Source: Cumulibacter soli (GTDB lineage: Bacteria; Actinomycetota; Actinomycetes; Mycobacteriales; Antricoccaceae). From it: DNA of 64,000 nucleotides. Positions 54,807 through 62,625 of this stretch are shown piece after piece. Below the pieces are notes generated by a model, which searched no databases, had not been told where the DNA came from, and was given only the letters and a program-made list of their open reading frames with translations. Location: positions 140,542-204,541 of the forward strand of contig NZ_SMSG01000006.1 in assembly GCF_004382795.1 (NCBI RefSeq). The letters run 5' to 3'. How positions within the stretch are numbered: position 1 is the first letter of the stretch; every line of letters begins with the position of its first letter. The position numbers and the translations under genes are program-made.

Positions 54807-55138
54807 AGGTCGTCACCGGCGAGGTGGATCGTGTGCGCAGCGTCGGCTAGGAACCGGCTTGCTCCGGCTAGCGCGTCCGCGTCGCCGCCGAGGTACACGG
54901 GCTCGTCGAGGCCCGGGGCGTGGAACCACACGCTCTCCGAGTTGTATTCGATGCCCCACGTGCCTTCACCGCTGTCGCGGGTGATCATGTCGCCGTTCTG
55001 AAGCGTTGCGCGGTCGCCCATGATGTCGACGGTCTGCGGTGACTGGAGCGCGCCCGCGATCGCTAACAGTGCGTGCACGGTCGCGGGCTGCGCATCGACC
55101 AACGCGAGCTCCTGCGCTTTCTGGTAGTGGTCCGTCAT
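54803..55138 (-). CDS. Phage protein, unknown
   Basis: A 111-residue protein; helical N-terminus (YQKAQELALVDAQPATVHAL), beta middle with acidic residues. Coupled by ATGA. Not recognised. Confidence 0.62.
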   Translation of the reverse strand: MTDHYQKAQELALVDAQPATVHALLAIAGALQSPQTVDIMGDRATLQNGDMITRDSGEGTWGIEYNSESVWFHAPGLDEPVYLGGDADALAGASRFLADAAHTIHLAGDDL

Positions 55139-55317
55139 TTCGTGTCCTCAATTCGGATCGTCGTGGTGGGTGCGATCCATCGCAGGTCGACACCGGGCGC
55201 GGGCTGGTCAATCGCGACACTCGCCGCGTGCGCCAGGGCGTACTCGACGCGGGATGGTTCGTAGTCGCGTTGCCGGACGTGCGGGCCCGCGTCGTAGTCG
55301 TGGTGCGTGTCGCTCAT
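55135..55317 (-). CDS. Small phage protein, unknown
   Basis: A 60-residue protein ending WIAPTTTIRIEDTK; coupled on both sides by ATGA. Not recognised. Confidence 0.6.
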   Translation of the reverse strand: MSDTHHDYDAGPHVRQRDYEPSRVEYALAHAASVAIDQPAPGVDLRWIAPTTTIRIEDTK

Positions 55318-56342
55318 GCCGCATCACGATCCGGTGTGACGTCCAACGACGGTTCGTCTTCCGCGGCGTTAGCCGCTTCGCTGGCGTTCTTCATCTGCAG
55401 CGCGCGGGAATTGATCGCGGCCTGGACATCCGGGAGCCCCCTCGCTTTACGCCACAGGTCCTGGAGAGCCTCCACGCTCTCGGCGGCGTCAATGAGCGCT
55501 TCCCACGTCGCCATGTCTTCGTCGCTCTGCGGTTCCGCCTGCTCGACGCCGGCCGGGCGCGCCGGCGCTGTCTCCTCGGCGGTGACGTCAGCGTGACGGC
55601 GCTCGGACACATCACCGTCAAGGACGCCCAGCCACCGCCACAACTGCTCGACCGTGAACTCGCCGCCGAGCGGTTTCGACACGTCCGGCGTGATCTTCAA
55701 GGACTTCACCCCGGTCAGGTAAGCGTCCCCGAACGCCCGGAACTCGACGATCGCGGCGACGTCGAACGGCAACGACTTATGGGCCTGGACCTTGCGGTCC
55801 TTGTCCTTGGTCGGCTTCCCGTCATCGCCAATCACAGTCACGACGTCCTGCCGCGCGGTAATCAGAACAGGGCCGTGGTGTGCGCGGAGCGCGTCCATGA
55901 TGTGGGTCCACCGCTGCGCGGCGAGGTTCCACAGATCCATGCTGATGTCGGCGCCGTCCGGGCCGACTTTGCGTTGTTTCCGTTTCGCACGTTCGTCGGC
56001 TTCGTTCTGCGCCATGTCGCACAGCAGATTCCACAGGCGTGTCGCGGAGTCGAGCACGATCACATTCGGGGCGCCGTCCGCGGGCTCGGCGGCTGCCGCG
56101 TCGACGGCGTTCAGGATGCCGCGGTACGTGCCGTCGTGTTCGACGATTTCGAACCGCGCGCCAGGGATCGCGCCGTACTCGTCGGGATCATCTTCACCGA
56201 TCCCGATCCAGAAAGTGCGGCCGACATGCTCGCTTGCGGACGCGGCTGCAGCGCTGTAGGACTTGCCGACCTTTTCGCCTCCGGTGAGAAGAATGATCGG
56301 CCAGGAGGGTTTGCCGGTTGGCTTACGGGTTTTGATCGCCAT
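55314..56342 (-). CDS. AAA ATPase, phage recombinase-like
   Basis: A 342-residue P-loop protein. Walker A is LLTGGEKVGKSYS near residues 18-30; VIVLDSATRLWNLL is Walker B. The layout fits the phage AAA_24/Sak4-type single-strand annealing or RecA-like ATPases that work with an exonuclease; the YqaJ gene lies three bases upstream. The last 100 residues are charged and variable. Confidence 0.8.
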   Translation of the reverse strand: MAIKTRKPTGKPSWPIILLTGGEKVGKSYSAAAASASEHVGRTFWIGIGEDDPDEYGAIPGARFEIVEHDGTYRGILNAVDAAAAEPADGAPNVIVLDSATRLWNLLCDMAQNEADERAKRKQRKVGPDGADISMDLWNLAAQRWTHIMDALRAHHGPVLITARQDVVTVIGDDGKPTKDKDRKVQAHKSLPFDVAAIVEFRAFGDAYLTGVKSLKITPDVSKPLGGEFTVEQLWRWLGVLDGDVSERRHADVTAEETAPARPAGVEQAEPQSDEDMATWEALIDAAESVEALQDLWRKARGLPDVQAAINSRALQMKNASEAANAAEDEPSLDVTPDRDAA

Positions 56343-56344
56343 GG

Positions 56345-57346
56345 CTAGGCCGCCTTGTCGGTGGTGAGGGCGTTCTTGATCGGGGTCAGGCGCCGGGACA
56401 CGCTCGGTCGCCGGTACTCAGCGACCAGGTCCGGGTGCGCGGCCTCGAGTGCTTTCGTGTCGAGGCGGCTGCTGGTGACGGACTGCCACCGAAACAACGG
56501 CCGGCCGGACGCGGCGAGGTATTCGCGGTCACCGATCGCGGCTTTGATCTGCTTGTCGATTTCCGCTAGCCGGTCCTTCGTGGCTTTCGCTTCGACCTGC
56601 AGCGCGTCACGCTCCGAGTAGAGCGCCTCGAAAGCTTCGGGTATCGCGGCCTCAGCGACCGACTCCGGCGCAACCACGTCAGGGAACCGGGCCCGTAGTT
56701 CGTCGTCGGTCGTGTGTAGCGGGTCAATCGGCGGAGCCGTCCCGGTTTCCACGTACCGCCAGAACTTTTCACTCTCATAAGCGATCCGCTCCTGCGCGTT
56801 CGCCTCGCGCTCTACCCGCTCAACCCAGAAACCCACGCCGGGAACGAGCGCAGCGAACCACACATGCGACCGGCCGGTCACGAGCAATTGCTGCTGGCCT
56901 TGCCACCAGAACTTTTCCGGCACGCGGCCGTCTGCCCACTCGGCACCGGCTTTCGCCCACTGCGTGTGCACCTTGCACTCCAGCACGCCGCCGTCAGCAG
57001 TAAGACGGTCGACGCTGGCGAGGAGGTGAGGGAATCGGCGGGAACGCGCAAGCCCATGGCGGCGTACCACGATGCCGGTCTGCTCAGCGAACCGAGCGGC
57101 GACTACGTCTTCGATGTCGCGGCCCATCCGCAACAACTCGTCGTCGGATTCCTCGGGGGCCTCCGCGCTGGTCTTCTCTGCCCAGATCCCATAGGGCGTG
57201 TCGTAGGCGCCGTCGACATTCAGTACCGAGGCGATCTCGCTCGCGCCGATCCCGGTGCGGCGGTGGGCGAGCCAATCGGCGCGCGAAGCGTCAGCGCCGA
57301 GTACCCGGATCGATCCGGGGCAACGCCAGTCATTAGTGGTGGTCAT
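56345..57346 (-). CDS. YqaJ-type (lambda exonuclease family) recombinase nuclease
   Basis: A 333-residue nuclease. RRTGIGASEIASVLNVD, then ASVDRLTADGGVLECKVHTQ (the D...ExK metal site) and WWQGQQQLLVTGRSH are the family hallmarks. It would chew 5' ends for phage recombination together with the following AAA ATPase and SSB. AAAGGACC precedes ATG 57346. Confidence 0.88.
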   Translation of the reverse strand: MTTTNDWRCPGSIRVLGADASRADWLAHRRTGIGASEIASVLNVDGAYDTPYGIWAEKTSAEAPEESDDELLRMGRDIEDVVAARFAEQTGIVVRRHGLARSRRFPHLLASVDRLTADGGVLECKVHTQWAKAGAEWADGRVPEKFWWQGQQQLLVTGRSHVWFAALVPGVGFWVERVEREANAQERIAYESEKFWRYVETGTAPPIDPLHTTDDELRARFPDVVAPESVAEAAIPEAFEALYSERDALQVEAKATKDRLAEIDKQIKAAIGDREYLAASGRPLFRWQSVTSSRLDTKALEAAHPDLVAEYRRPSVSRRLTPIKNALTTDKAA

Positions 57347-57368
57347 TTCTTGGTCCTTTCGTGGTGGC

Positions 57369-57506
57369 CTAACGGCCGAAGATTTGTGCGATGACGTGAC
57401 CGGCCAGGTACAGCACAGTCAGCACCGGAGCCGTGAGGAACACGGCGACAGGCCACACGGGCTCGTCCCCCGTAGTGATCGGGTCGACGCGGTCGGCGGG
57501 GTTCAT
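57369..57506 (-). CDS. 45-residue membrane peptide
   Basis: MNPADRV start and one hydrophobic helix (WPVAVFLTAPVLTVLYLAGH). TGATG overlap with the upstream gene. Early-operon small membrane proteins of this type can be exclusion factors; not shown. Confidence 0.6.
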   Translation of the reverse strand: MNPADRVDPITTGDEPVWPVAVFLTAPVLTVLYLAGHVIAQIFGR

Positions 57507-57691
57507 CACGCGGCCCGCTTCCCCATCAGCCAGTTGTCGAGCCATTCGCGGCGGATCCGCCACAGCCCGCCTTTGCGGCGCTGCACGCCCTGCAGTTCGC
57601 GGGACTCGCACGCGACACGGATCGTGTACGCGCTGTAGCCGGTGTATTCGGCGGCTTCGGCGGTGTTGAGCCAGATTTTGGGTTCGTTCAT
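57506..57691 (-). CDS. Excisionase-like HTH protein
   Basis: A 61-residue HTH_17 protein: WLNTAEAAEYTGYSAYTIRV then GVQRRKGGLWRIRREWLDNW, the winged fold of phage Xis. Second gene of the early leftward operon, the usual place of Xis. ATGA overlap with the preceding micro-ORF. Confidence 0.82.
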   Translation of the reverse strand: MNEPKIWLNTAEAAEYTGYSAYTIRVACESRELQGVQRRKGGLWRIRREWLDNWLMGKRAA

Positions 57692-57780
57692 CGGGGGCCT
57701 CCGATCGTGACGGCGAGACGTGCGCCGTGGGTGTGGATGGTGGTGGTGCCGGCGGTGTTGACCGCGAATGTCCGCCGCAT
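57688..57780 (-). CDS. 30-residue micro-ORF
   Basis: MRRTFAVNTAGTTTIHTHGA and ten more residues; TAATG overlap with cro at its start and ATGA with the Xis-like gene at its end. Likely translated by coupling. Function unknown. Confidence 0.5.
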   Translation of the reverse strand: MRRTFAVNTAGTTTIHTHGARLAVTIGGPR

Positions 57781-58064
57781 TACGCCACCGCCGGAACGAT
57801 GGACGGCTCAGAGACGTGCACCACGGACGCCTCGAAAAGCGCGCTTGTGGCGATCCCAAGTGCGCCCGCGATCTTCTGCGCCGATACCAACGAGCACGTG
57901 TTTCGCTGCGACTTGCCCGTGGTCGTCAAGAACGACACGAGCTGCACGGAGCAGCAAGCCTCCCGGGCCAAGTCCGAAGTATTCATGCCCTTCACGCGCA
58001 TCTGGGCGACGAGCAGTGACCGCTCTCGTAAACGCACTATGACCCTCCATGCGGGTAGCGCCAT
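57780..58064 (-). CDS. Cro-like HTH regulator
   Basis: A 94-residue regulator. NTSDLAREACCSVQLVSF is the HTH, followed by LVSAQKIAGALGIATSALFE. AAAGGAGAAACC precedes ATG 58064. It is divergent from the repressor gene with operators between them, so it likely drives the lytic choice. Confidence 0.82.
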   Translation of the reverse strand: MALPAWRVIVRLRERSLLVAQMRVKGMNTSDLAREACCSVQLVSFLTTTGKSQRNTCSLVSAQKIAGALGIATSALFEASVVHVSEPSIVPAVA

Positions 58065-58152
58065 TTCGGTTTCTCCTTTGTGGTTTCGGGGTTCCCGCCC
58101 CGGCCTGTTTGACGGTCTCAGTATGTCTCAGTTGTTTGAGCCATGCAATGCG

Positions 58153-58174
58153 TTGTAGACACTTTTTTCTACAA
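58153..58174. promoter_or_regulatory. Immunity operator 1
   Basis: TTGTAGA-N8-TCTACAA, a 7-bp perfect inverted repeat in the gap between cro and the repressor gene. Confidence 0.72.
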
Positions 58175-58182
58175 GGTGCTGG

Positions 58183-58189
58183 CTGTAGA
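58183..58189. promoter_or_regulatory. Operator half-site
   Basis: CTGTAGA, one arm of the operator word between the two full palindromes. Confidence 0.4.
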
Positions 58190-58229
58190 GCCCGGCACGG
58201 CGGGCTGAAGCGAACTACACCGTTGTTTT

Positions 58230-58250
58230 TTGTAGAAACCGCGTCTACAC
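58230..58250. promoter_or_regulatory. Immunity operator 2
   Basis: TTGTAGA-N7-TCTACAC, the same palindrome as operator 1 with one base off at the end and a spacer one base shorter. It lies 44 bp before the repressor GTG. Confidence 0.7.
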
Positions 58251-58293
58251 GGATGCTTGCCAGTTCGTTGGGTTGACCTGCGAGACTGAGACA

Positions 58294-58791
58294 GTGACCC
58301 GACTAAGCGAGCGCCTACAGCAGGCCAACGCCGAACGCCAACTCACGGTGAGACAGATCGCCGATATTGGCGGCGACGGCGTGGACAAAAGCACCATCAG
58401 CCGGTACCTGCGAGGGCAGCATCCAGCCAGCCCACGCGACGACGTATTACAGACTTTCAGTAAGGCGCTCGGGGTACCGGTTCAGGAGTTGCGGGAACTC
58501 GCTGGTCGACCGGGCGGCGAGGCGGCACCGTATAAGCCGCCGCCAGAGGTCAACCAGCTGACAGCGGTGCAGCGGCGAGCCCTCGACGGGATCATCCGGG
58601 CGATGGCTCAGCCACACGAGACCAATACCGAAGTATCGACGGTTGACGAACTCGCCAGCGAGCGTAAAACTCCTGTCAGCAAACCCACCCGTTCCCATCG
58701 ATCCGCAGCCGCACCTTCGCCGTACAGCGATGACGCCGGCAAACGCATACGACGTCAGCAGGACGCCGACGCCGAAGACTCGCAGGAGTAA
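58294..58791 (+). CDS. Phage repressor, XRE-type HTH
   Basis: A 165-residue regulator. HTH: LTVRQIADIGGDGVDKSTIS and RYLRG; ALGVPVQELRELAGRPGG closes the domain. The last 80 residues are charged and low-complexity. GTG 58294 is preferred for family length; TTG 58273 is the alternative. Likely the lysogeny repressor, paired with an ImmA-like protease further on. Confidence 0.8.
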   Translation: MTRLSERLQQANAERQLTVRQIADIGGDGVDKSTISRYLRGQHPASPRDDVLQTFSKALGVPVQELRELAGRPGGEAAPYKPPPEVNQLTAVQRRALDGIIRAMAQPHETNTEVSTVDELASERKTPVSKPTRSHRSAAAPSPYSDDAGKRIRRQQDADAEDSQE

Positions 58792-58881
58792 GAACCCGCA
58801 CCAACCTGGAAAGCTCGCGCTAAGGCAGCGGCGCGCCCGCGTCGCCTGCTTCGTCGCGCCTAGAACGCCCGGGAGGGCACC

Positions 58882-59184
58882 ATGACTGCACCCACCACGC
58901 CCCCGCCGTCCACCGCCGAGGCGAAGCAGGGAAGCACCCCTAATCCGGGCGGGTTCATCCTGATCGCGCTGGCGGCACTGCTCATTCTCGTCGGATTACT
59001 CGTCGGCTCGTCCGACGCCGGCCCAGAGTCCTTCTGCGGCTCGCACTTCGACCCGTCGACGAACGAGATATGCGGGACGCCTTCCGGCACAGCGGGAGTG
59101 TTCGCATTTATGCTGATCGGCGCCGGCGCCCTGTCGGCCATCATGTCCATAGTCGTCTTCTCGCTGACACCTCGCCGTCGGTGA
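58882..59184 (+). CDS. Two-segment membrane protein in the immunity operon
   Basis: A 100-residue protein with two hydrophobic helices (FILIALAALLILVGLLVGSS; AGVFAFMLIGAGALSAIM) and an external-looking loop with two Cys (FCGSHF, ICGTP). GGGAGG precedes the ATG. Expressed with the repressor, so it may serve superinfection exclusion. Confidence 0.7.
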   Translation: MTAPTTPPPSTAEAKQGSTPNPGGFILIALAALLILVGLLVGSSDAGPESFCGSHFDPSTNEICGTPSGTAGVFAFMLIGAGALSAIMSIVVFSLTPRRR

Positions 59185-59810
59185 CGATCACTCCAGGTCC
59201 CAGGCAGGTCGCGCAAGGAGAACATGAGGTTGAGCGGGTCGAGCGGGGATTCGACCACTTCCTCCTCACGCACAACGGGGCGTTGACGCTGCACGACGCA
59301 CACCGGACCGTCGCCTACCCGCTACCGCTGGACCGCGCGCGACTCGGTGACCTGACGATCGCCCGCGGCTATTACCGCACCAGCCATGGCAGCGAGTACG
59401 AGTTGCGGTGGCCGTTCGGGTACGACGAGTCTCACGATGGGCCGGTGCTGCCGACTCCGACGCGGGGTCTGGCGCGGGGGCATCACCATATGGACTGGCT
59501 GGGCGTGGTGAACGCGCTCCGCGCCGCACGTGAGGACGACGAAGGTTTGGCGTTGCTGTTGGAGATGCTGCATGCCGCGAAAGACGACGGGAGCGTGCTA
59601 GCGGCGACGTGGGCCGAACGGGTCTGCGTCATTCTGCGGCGGCAGAAGCGGTACAGCGACGAGCTCGGGGTTATCGAGTCCACGCTGCATTGCGTTCCGG
59701 CTCGTCATGGCGAGATACTCGCTGGCAGACTCCCGCGAGCACGCGACCTCGCCGGTCGAGTGCGATCTATCGCGCCTGTCAAGTCGACACGCCGAGACTT
59801 GTCCGAGTAG
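59181..59810 (+). CDS. Unknown protein of the immunity operon
   Basis: A 209-residue protein; GTG 59181 overlaps the membrane-protein stop (GTGA). The N-terminal part is beta-like (FLLTHNGALTLHDAHRTVAY); the C-terminal part is helical and repeat-like (DEGLALLLEMLHAAKDDGSV; RQKRYSDELGVIESTL). Not recognised. Lysogen-expressed cargo is the best guess. Confidence 0.65.
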   Translation: MTITPGPRQVAQGEHEVERVERGFDHFLLTHNGALTLHDAHRTVAYPLPLDRARLGDLTIARGYYRTSHGSEYELRWPFGYDESHDGPVLPTPTRGLARGHHHMDWLGVVNALRAAREDDEGLALLLEMLHAAKDDGSVLAATWAERVCVILRRQKRYSDELGVIESTLHCVPARHGEILAGRLPRARDLAGRVRSIAPVKSTRRDLSE

Positions 59811-59828
59811 ATCTGTACGGTCGATCGC

Positions 59829-60413
59829 ATGACGCACTGGCACCCGTGGCGCGCACTCCGCAACCGCGCCGACATCGACATCGTGTGGACCCGCGGCGAG
59901 GGGTCCCGCACGATCTGGCACGACCAGGGCGTCACCATCGAGATCGACACCACCGCACTGCAAGCCACCCGCCGATGCGTCGCCGCGCACGAACTCATCC
60001 ACATCGAACGCGGCATCCCCACGAACGGTGGAGGCGTGCTGGCGGCGCGAGAGGAACGCCGCGTCGACGCTGAAGCAGCCCGCCGCCTGATCCCCATCGA
60101 CCGGCTCGCGCATGCCCTCGCCTGGTCCACCAACCCACACGAAGCCGCCGAGGAACTATGGGTACATCCGCACGTCCTGTCAGTGCGGCTCGCTACCTTG
60201 ACCGACGACGAGCGAGACCACCTCGCCGGAAGGGGCGCGATCCTCGACCTGTTCGACATGTCCGCTGTCCGGTACTACCAGCGGCTCCTCGCGCTCGTGA
60301 CGACGCGTGAAGCGATCGAGCACGACCCGATGCTGTGCTCGCGAGTGCGGCGACAAGCAGCGCACCGGCAACGCGCCCGGAACCCAGAACGCGTCGGCCT
60401 CGGCCGTGGCTAG
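59829..60413 (+). CDS. ImmA/IrrE-type metallopeptidase
   Basis: A 194-residue protein with the zinc motif HELIHIERG near residue 56 and a downstream Glu/Asp-rich helix (REERRVDAEAARRLI). ImmA-type proteases cleave phage repressors on DNA damage or signal. It follows the unknown gene by 18 bp and overlaps the integrase start. Confidence 0.86.
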   Translation: MTHWHPWRALRNRADIDIVWTRGEGSRTIWHDQGVTIEIDTTALQATRRCVAAHELIHIERGIPTNGGGVLAAREERRVDAEAARRLIPIDRLAHALAWSTNPHEAAEELWVHPHVLSVRLATLTDDERDHLAGRGAILDLFDMSAVRYYQRLLALVTTREAIEHDPMLCSRVRRQAAHRQRARNPERVGLGRG

Positions 60414-61566
60414 ACCACCGCTCACGATCGGCACCTGGGGCACCATCACCACCACTACCCGCGGCACACGGCGCGTGGCGAAAGCACGGTTCCGCGACTA
60501 CGACGGCCGGACACGACTCGTCGAAGCATCAGGCCGAAGCGCAGCCGAAGCAGAACGACGCCTCAAAGCCCGACTGATCGAACGCGCCGCGCCCAGTGAC
60601 GCCGACATCACCGCGGACAGCCGCGTGAGCGTGCTCCTCACCTACTGGGCGCGGGAGATCGAGGAATCAGACCTGGCCCCCGACACAAAGCGCCTATACC
60701 TGGGAACGCTGCGCCGCGAGATCACGCCCGCCCTCGGGAACCTCGTGATCCGCGAGGTCACGGTCGCGCGGGTCGAGGCGTTCCTGCGCGCCGTCAAAGC
60801 AACCAAGACCGTGCACGTTGCGCGGACTGCGCAGAAAGTCCTGTCCAGCGTGTGGGCTGTCGCTGCGCGGCTCGGCGCGACCGACCGCAACATCGTCAAA
60901 GACACGAGTCCGGTAGCGGTCCCGGCGAAGGCGGTGCAGGCTCTCACGGCGCAGGACGTGCGGGCTATCCGCGACGGCCTACGTACCGACAAGAAAGCGC
61001 GCGCCGCGGACCTGCCCGACGTCGTCGATATGTTCGCTGCCACCGGCCTGCGGATCAGTGAGGTTCTCGGCGTGCGGTGGGACGACGTCGACCTGGACGC
61101 GGGCACGGTGACGCCGCGGATGCGGGTGCAGCGGATCAAAGGCCAGGGCCTGCACCTCACGGACCGGCTCAAGACGAAAGGCAAGCGAGCGACGCTGCAA
61201 CTGCCCTCATTCGCGCTGGACATGCTGCTGCGGCGCCGAATAGAGCAGTCGGCGCCGAACCCCCACAACGTCGTGTTCCCGTCGCTGAGGGGCACGCTGC
61301 GGGACGTGTCAAACATGGAGCGGCAGTGGCGCGACGCGCGGACGCGTCTCGGGTACGGGTGGGTCACGCCGCACACGTTCCGTAAGACGGTGGCGACGAT
61401 CGTCGCGAACGCACTGGATGCTCGCGCTGCCGCTAGCCAGCTGGGTCATACGACGTCGGCCACGACGGAGCGGCACTACATCGAGCGGTCGGTGACGGGG
61501 CCTGATGCGCGGGCGCAGTTGCAGGCGTTGGCCGGCGGTGATTCCGATTCGAATTCGTTGGGTTAA
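60406..61566 (+). CDS. int: Tyrosine-type phage integrase
   Basis: A 386-residue recombinase. N-terminal arm-binding part; SAM-like core-binding part (VSVLLTYWAREIEESDL); catalytic residues are Arg in TGLRISEVL, HxxR in HTFRKT (near 323), His in LGH (near 345) and Tyr in RHYIE (near 356). GTG 60406 overlaps the protease stop by eight bases. It lies 35 bp from attR, next to the tRNA-Asn it uses. Confidence 0.93.
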   Translation: MARPPLTIGTWGTITTTTRGTRRVAKARFRDYDGRTRLVEASGRSAAEAERRLKARLIERAAPSDADITADSRVSVLLTYWAREIEESDLAPDTKRLYLGTLRREITPALGNLVIREVTVARVEAFLRAVKATKTVHVARTAQKVLSSVWAVAARLGATDRNIVKDTSPVAVPAKAVQALTAQDVRAIRDGLRTDKKARAADLPDVVDMFAATGLRISEVLGVRWDDVDLDAGTVTPRMRVQRIKGQGLHLTDRLKTKGKRATLQLPSFALDMLLRRRIEQSAPNPHNVVFPSLRGTLRDVSNMERQWRDARTRLGYGWVTPHTFRKTVATIVANALDARAAASQLGHTTSATTERHYIERSVTGPDARAQLQALAGGDSDSNSLG

Positions 61567-61578
61567 CGTTGGATCGGC
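61554..61578 (+). repeat. 25-bp direct repeat, right copy
   Basis: Identical to 24935-24959. It includes the integrase TAA. May be an arm site or a trace of an earlier rearrangement. Confidence 0.9.
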
Positions 61579-61600
61579 GCCTGTAACCAGTATTTATAGA

Positions 61601-61637
61601 TGATGCCCTGACCGCGTCTCCGCAGGTCAGGGCATCA
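61601..61637 (-). terminator. tRNA-Asn terminator
   Basis: A 13-bp stem after the tRNA 3' end on the minus strand; the identical copy is in attL. Confidence 0.75.
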
Positions 61638-61679
61638 ATTCTGGCTCCCCCGGCTGGACTCGAACCAGCAACCGTTCGA
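61601..61679. repeat. attR of the tRNA-Asn prophage
   Basis: The 79-bp copy of attL: terminator hairpin (61601-61637) and the tRNA-Asn 3' part. The tRNA is intact here, with the integrase right beside it, as usual for tRNA-targeting phages. Confidence 0.95.
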
Positions 61680-61717
61680 TTAACAGTCGAATGCTCTGCC
61701 AATTGAGCTACAGGGGA
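61642..61717 (-). tRNA. tRNA-Asn(GTT), phage integration target
   Basis: A full cloverleaf: acceptor TCCCCTG/CGGGGGA, D-arm AGCTCAATTGGCAGAGC, anticodon loop CTGTTAA (GTT), T-arm with TTCGAGT, encoded CCA. The 3' 38 bases are the att core. Confidence 0.96.
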
Positions 61718-61817
61718 CCGTTGTCATCTGGCGACCGACAAACAGTACCTCACCTCGCTAGACTAGGCCCAGCCACCCCCTCATTAATGGCGGAAGCCAC
61801 CACGGAAGGTCCCTGGA

Positions 61818-62033
61818 ATGCGAAAGCTGCTCATCATTGCCGCGTTCGGCGTCGGCTACGTAGTCGGCACGAAGGCCGGCCGCCAGCGTTACGAGCAGAT
61901 CAAACGGCTCTCGCGTCAGGTCGCCGACAATCCCAAGGTTCAGGGTGTCGCGGGTCTATTGGAGGCTCAGGCGGAGGGCGTGGTGGACACGGTCCGCGCG
62001 AAGGTTCTTCGTGATCCTGCTGGCGACCTCTAG
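61818..62033 (+). CDS. YtxH-like small membrane protein
   Basis: A 71-residue protein; MRKLLIIAAFGVGYVVGTKA is a membrane-anchored start as in YtxH-domain proteins, followed by a helical tail. GGAAGG precedes the ATG. Lies between tRNA-Asn and the dnaG region. Unknown function. Confidence 0.75.
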   Translation: MRKLLIIAAFGVGYVVGTKAGRQRYEQIKRLSRQVADNPKVQGVAGLLEAQAEGVVDTVRAKVLRDPAGDL

Positions 62034-62097
62034 GCGCGTCGGCACACGCCAACCGCACTCGATAGTGTCCTCGCGAGGTAGTTGACCGCGTGGGCGT

Positions 62098-62625
62098 TCA
62101 GAGGTCGGTCGGCTTATGCCGTATCGCTTCGGACTCGACCACGCCCTCCAATTGGGCGCGTTCCTCCTCGTGGAGCTCACGGTCGTGATCCAAACGGTAT
62201 TGCCACAACAGGCCGTCCTGCGCCGTGACCTTGCGGGCGACGATGAGCACGCCCCCGGCAATGGAGTACCGAGTGCTGGATACCACGGCCGACGTCACCC
62301 GCTCGCGTAATACCGGCGGAACCCCGCCGGGCTCGTCGAACTGCAACCGCCACGGCGACGCGTCCCTAATCTGCGAACCCTGCACGACTTCGGACTCGAT
62401 GACACTCAGCCAGCGGTCCGCCCAGGTCGCTTTCGAGATCTCATGCCAGGGAACCAGGCGATGCTCGCTTTGGTCAACGACATGCAGGCCGCGCGGTGTC
62501 GTGACCACGATCTGACCAGTGACCGCCTCCGCCCAGCCGAGCACTCGCTCGTCCTGCTCCAGGTATTTCCGAGCCGAGGGCGGCACCGGTGGCCGGCGCC
62601 GGAACAGTCGCTGTAAAAAACCCAT
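62098..62625 (-). CDS. Conserved hypothetical protein next to dnaG
   Basis: A 175-residue protein without membrane segments. N-terminus MGFLQRLFRRRPPVPPSARK, then RGLHVVDQSEHRLVPWHEIS. Small proteins of this kind often follow dnaG in actinobacteria. The first base of its start codon is also the last base of the dnaG stop. Confidence 0.75.
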   Translation of the reverse strand: MGFLQRLFRRRPPVPPSARKYLEQDERVLGWAEAVTGQIVVTTPRGLHVVDQSEHRLVPWHEISKATWADRWLSVIESEVVQGSQIRDASPWRLQFDEPGGVPPVLRERVTSAVVSSTRYSIAGGVLIVARKVTAQDGLLWQYRLDHDRELHEEERAQLEGVVESEAIRHKPTDL

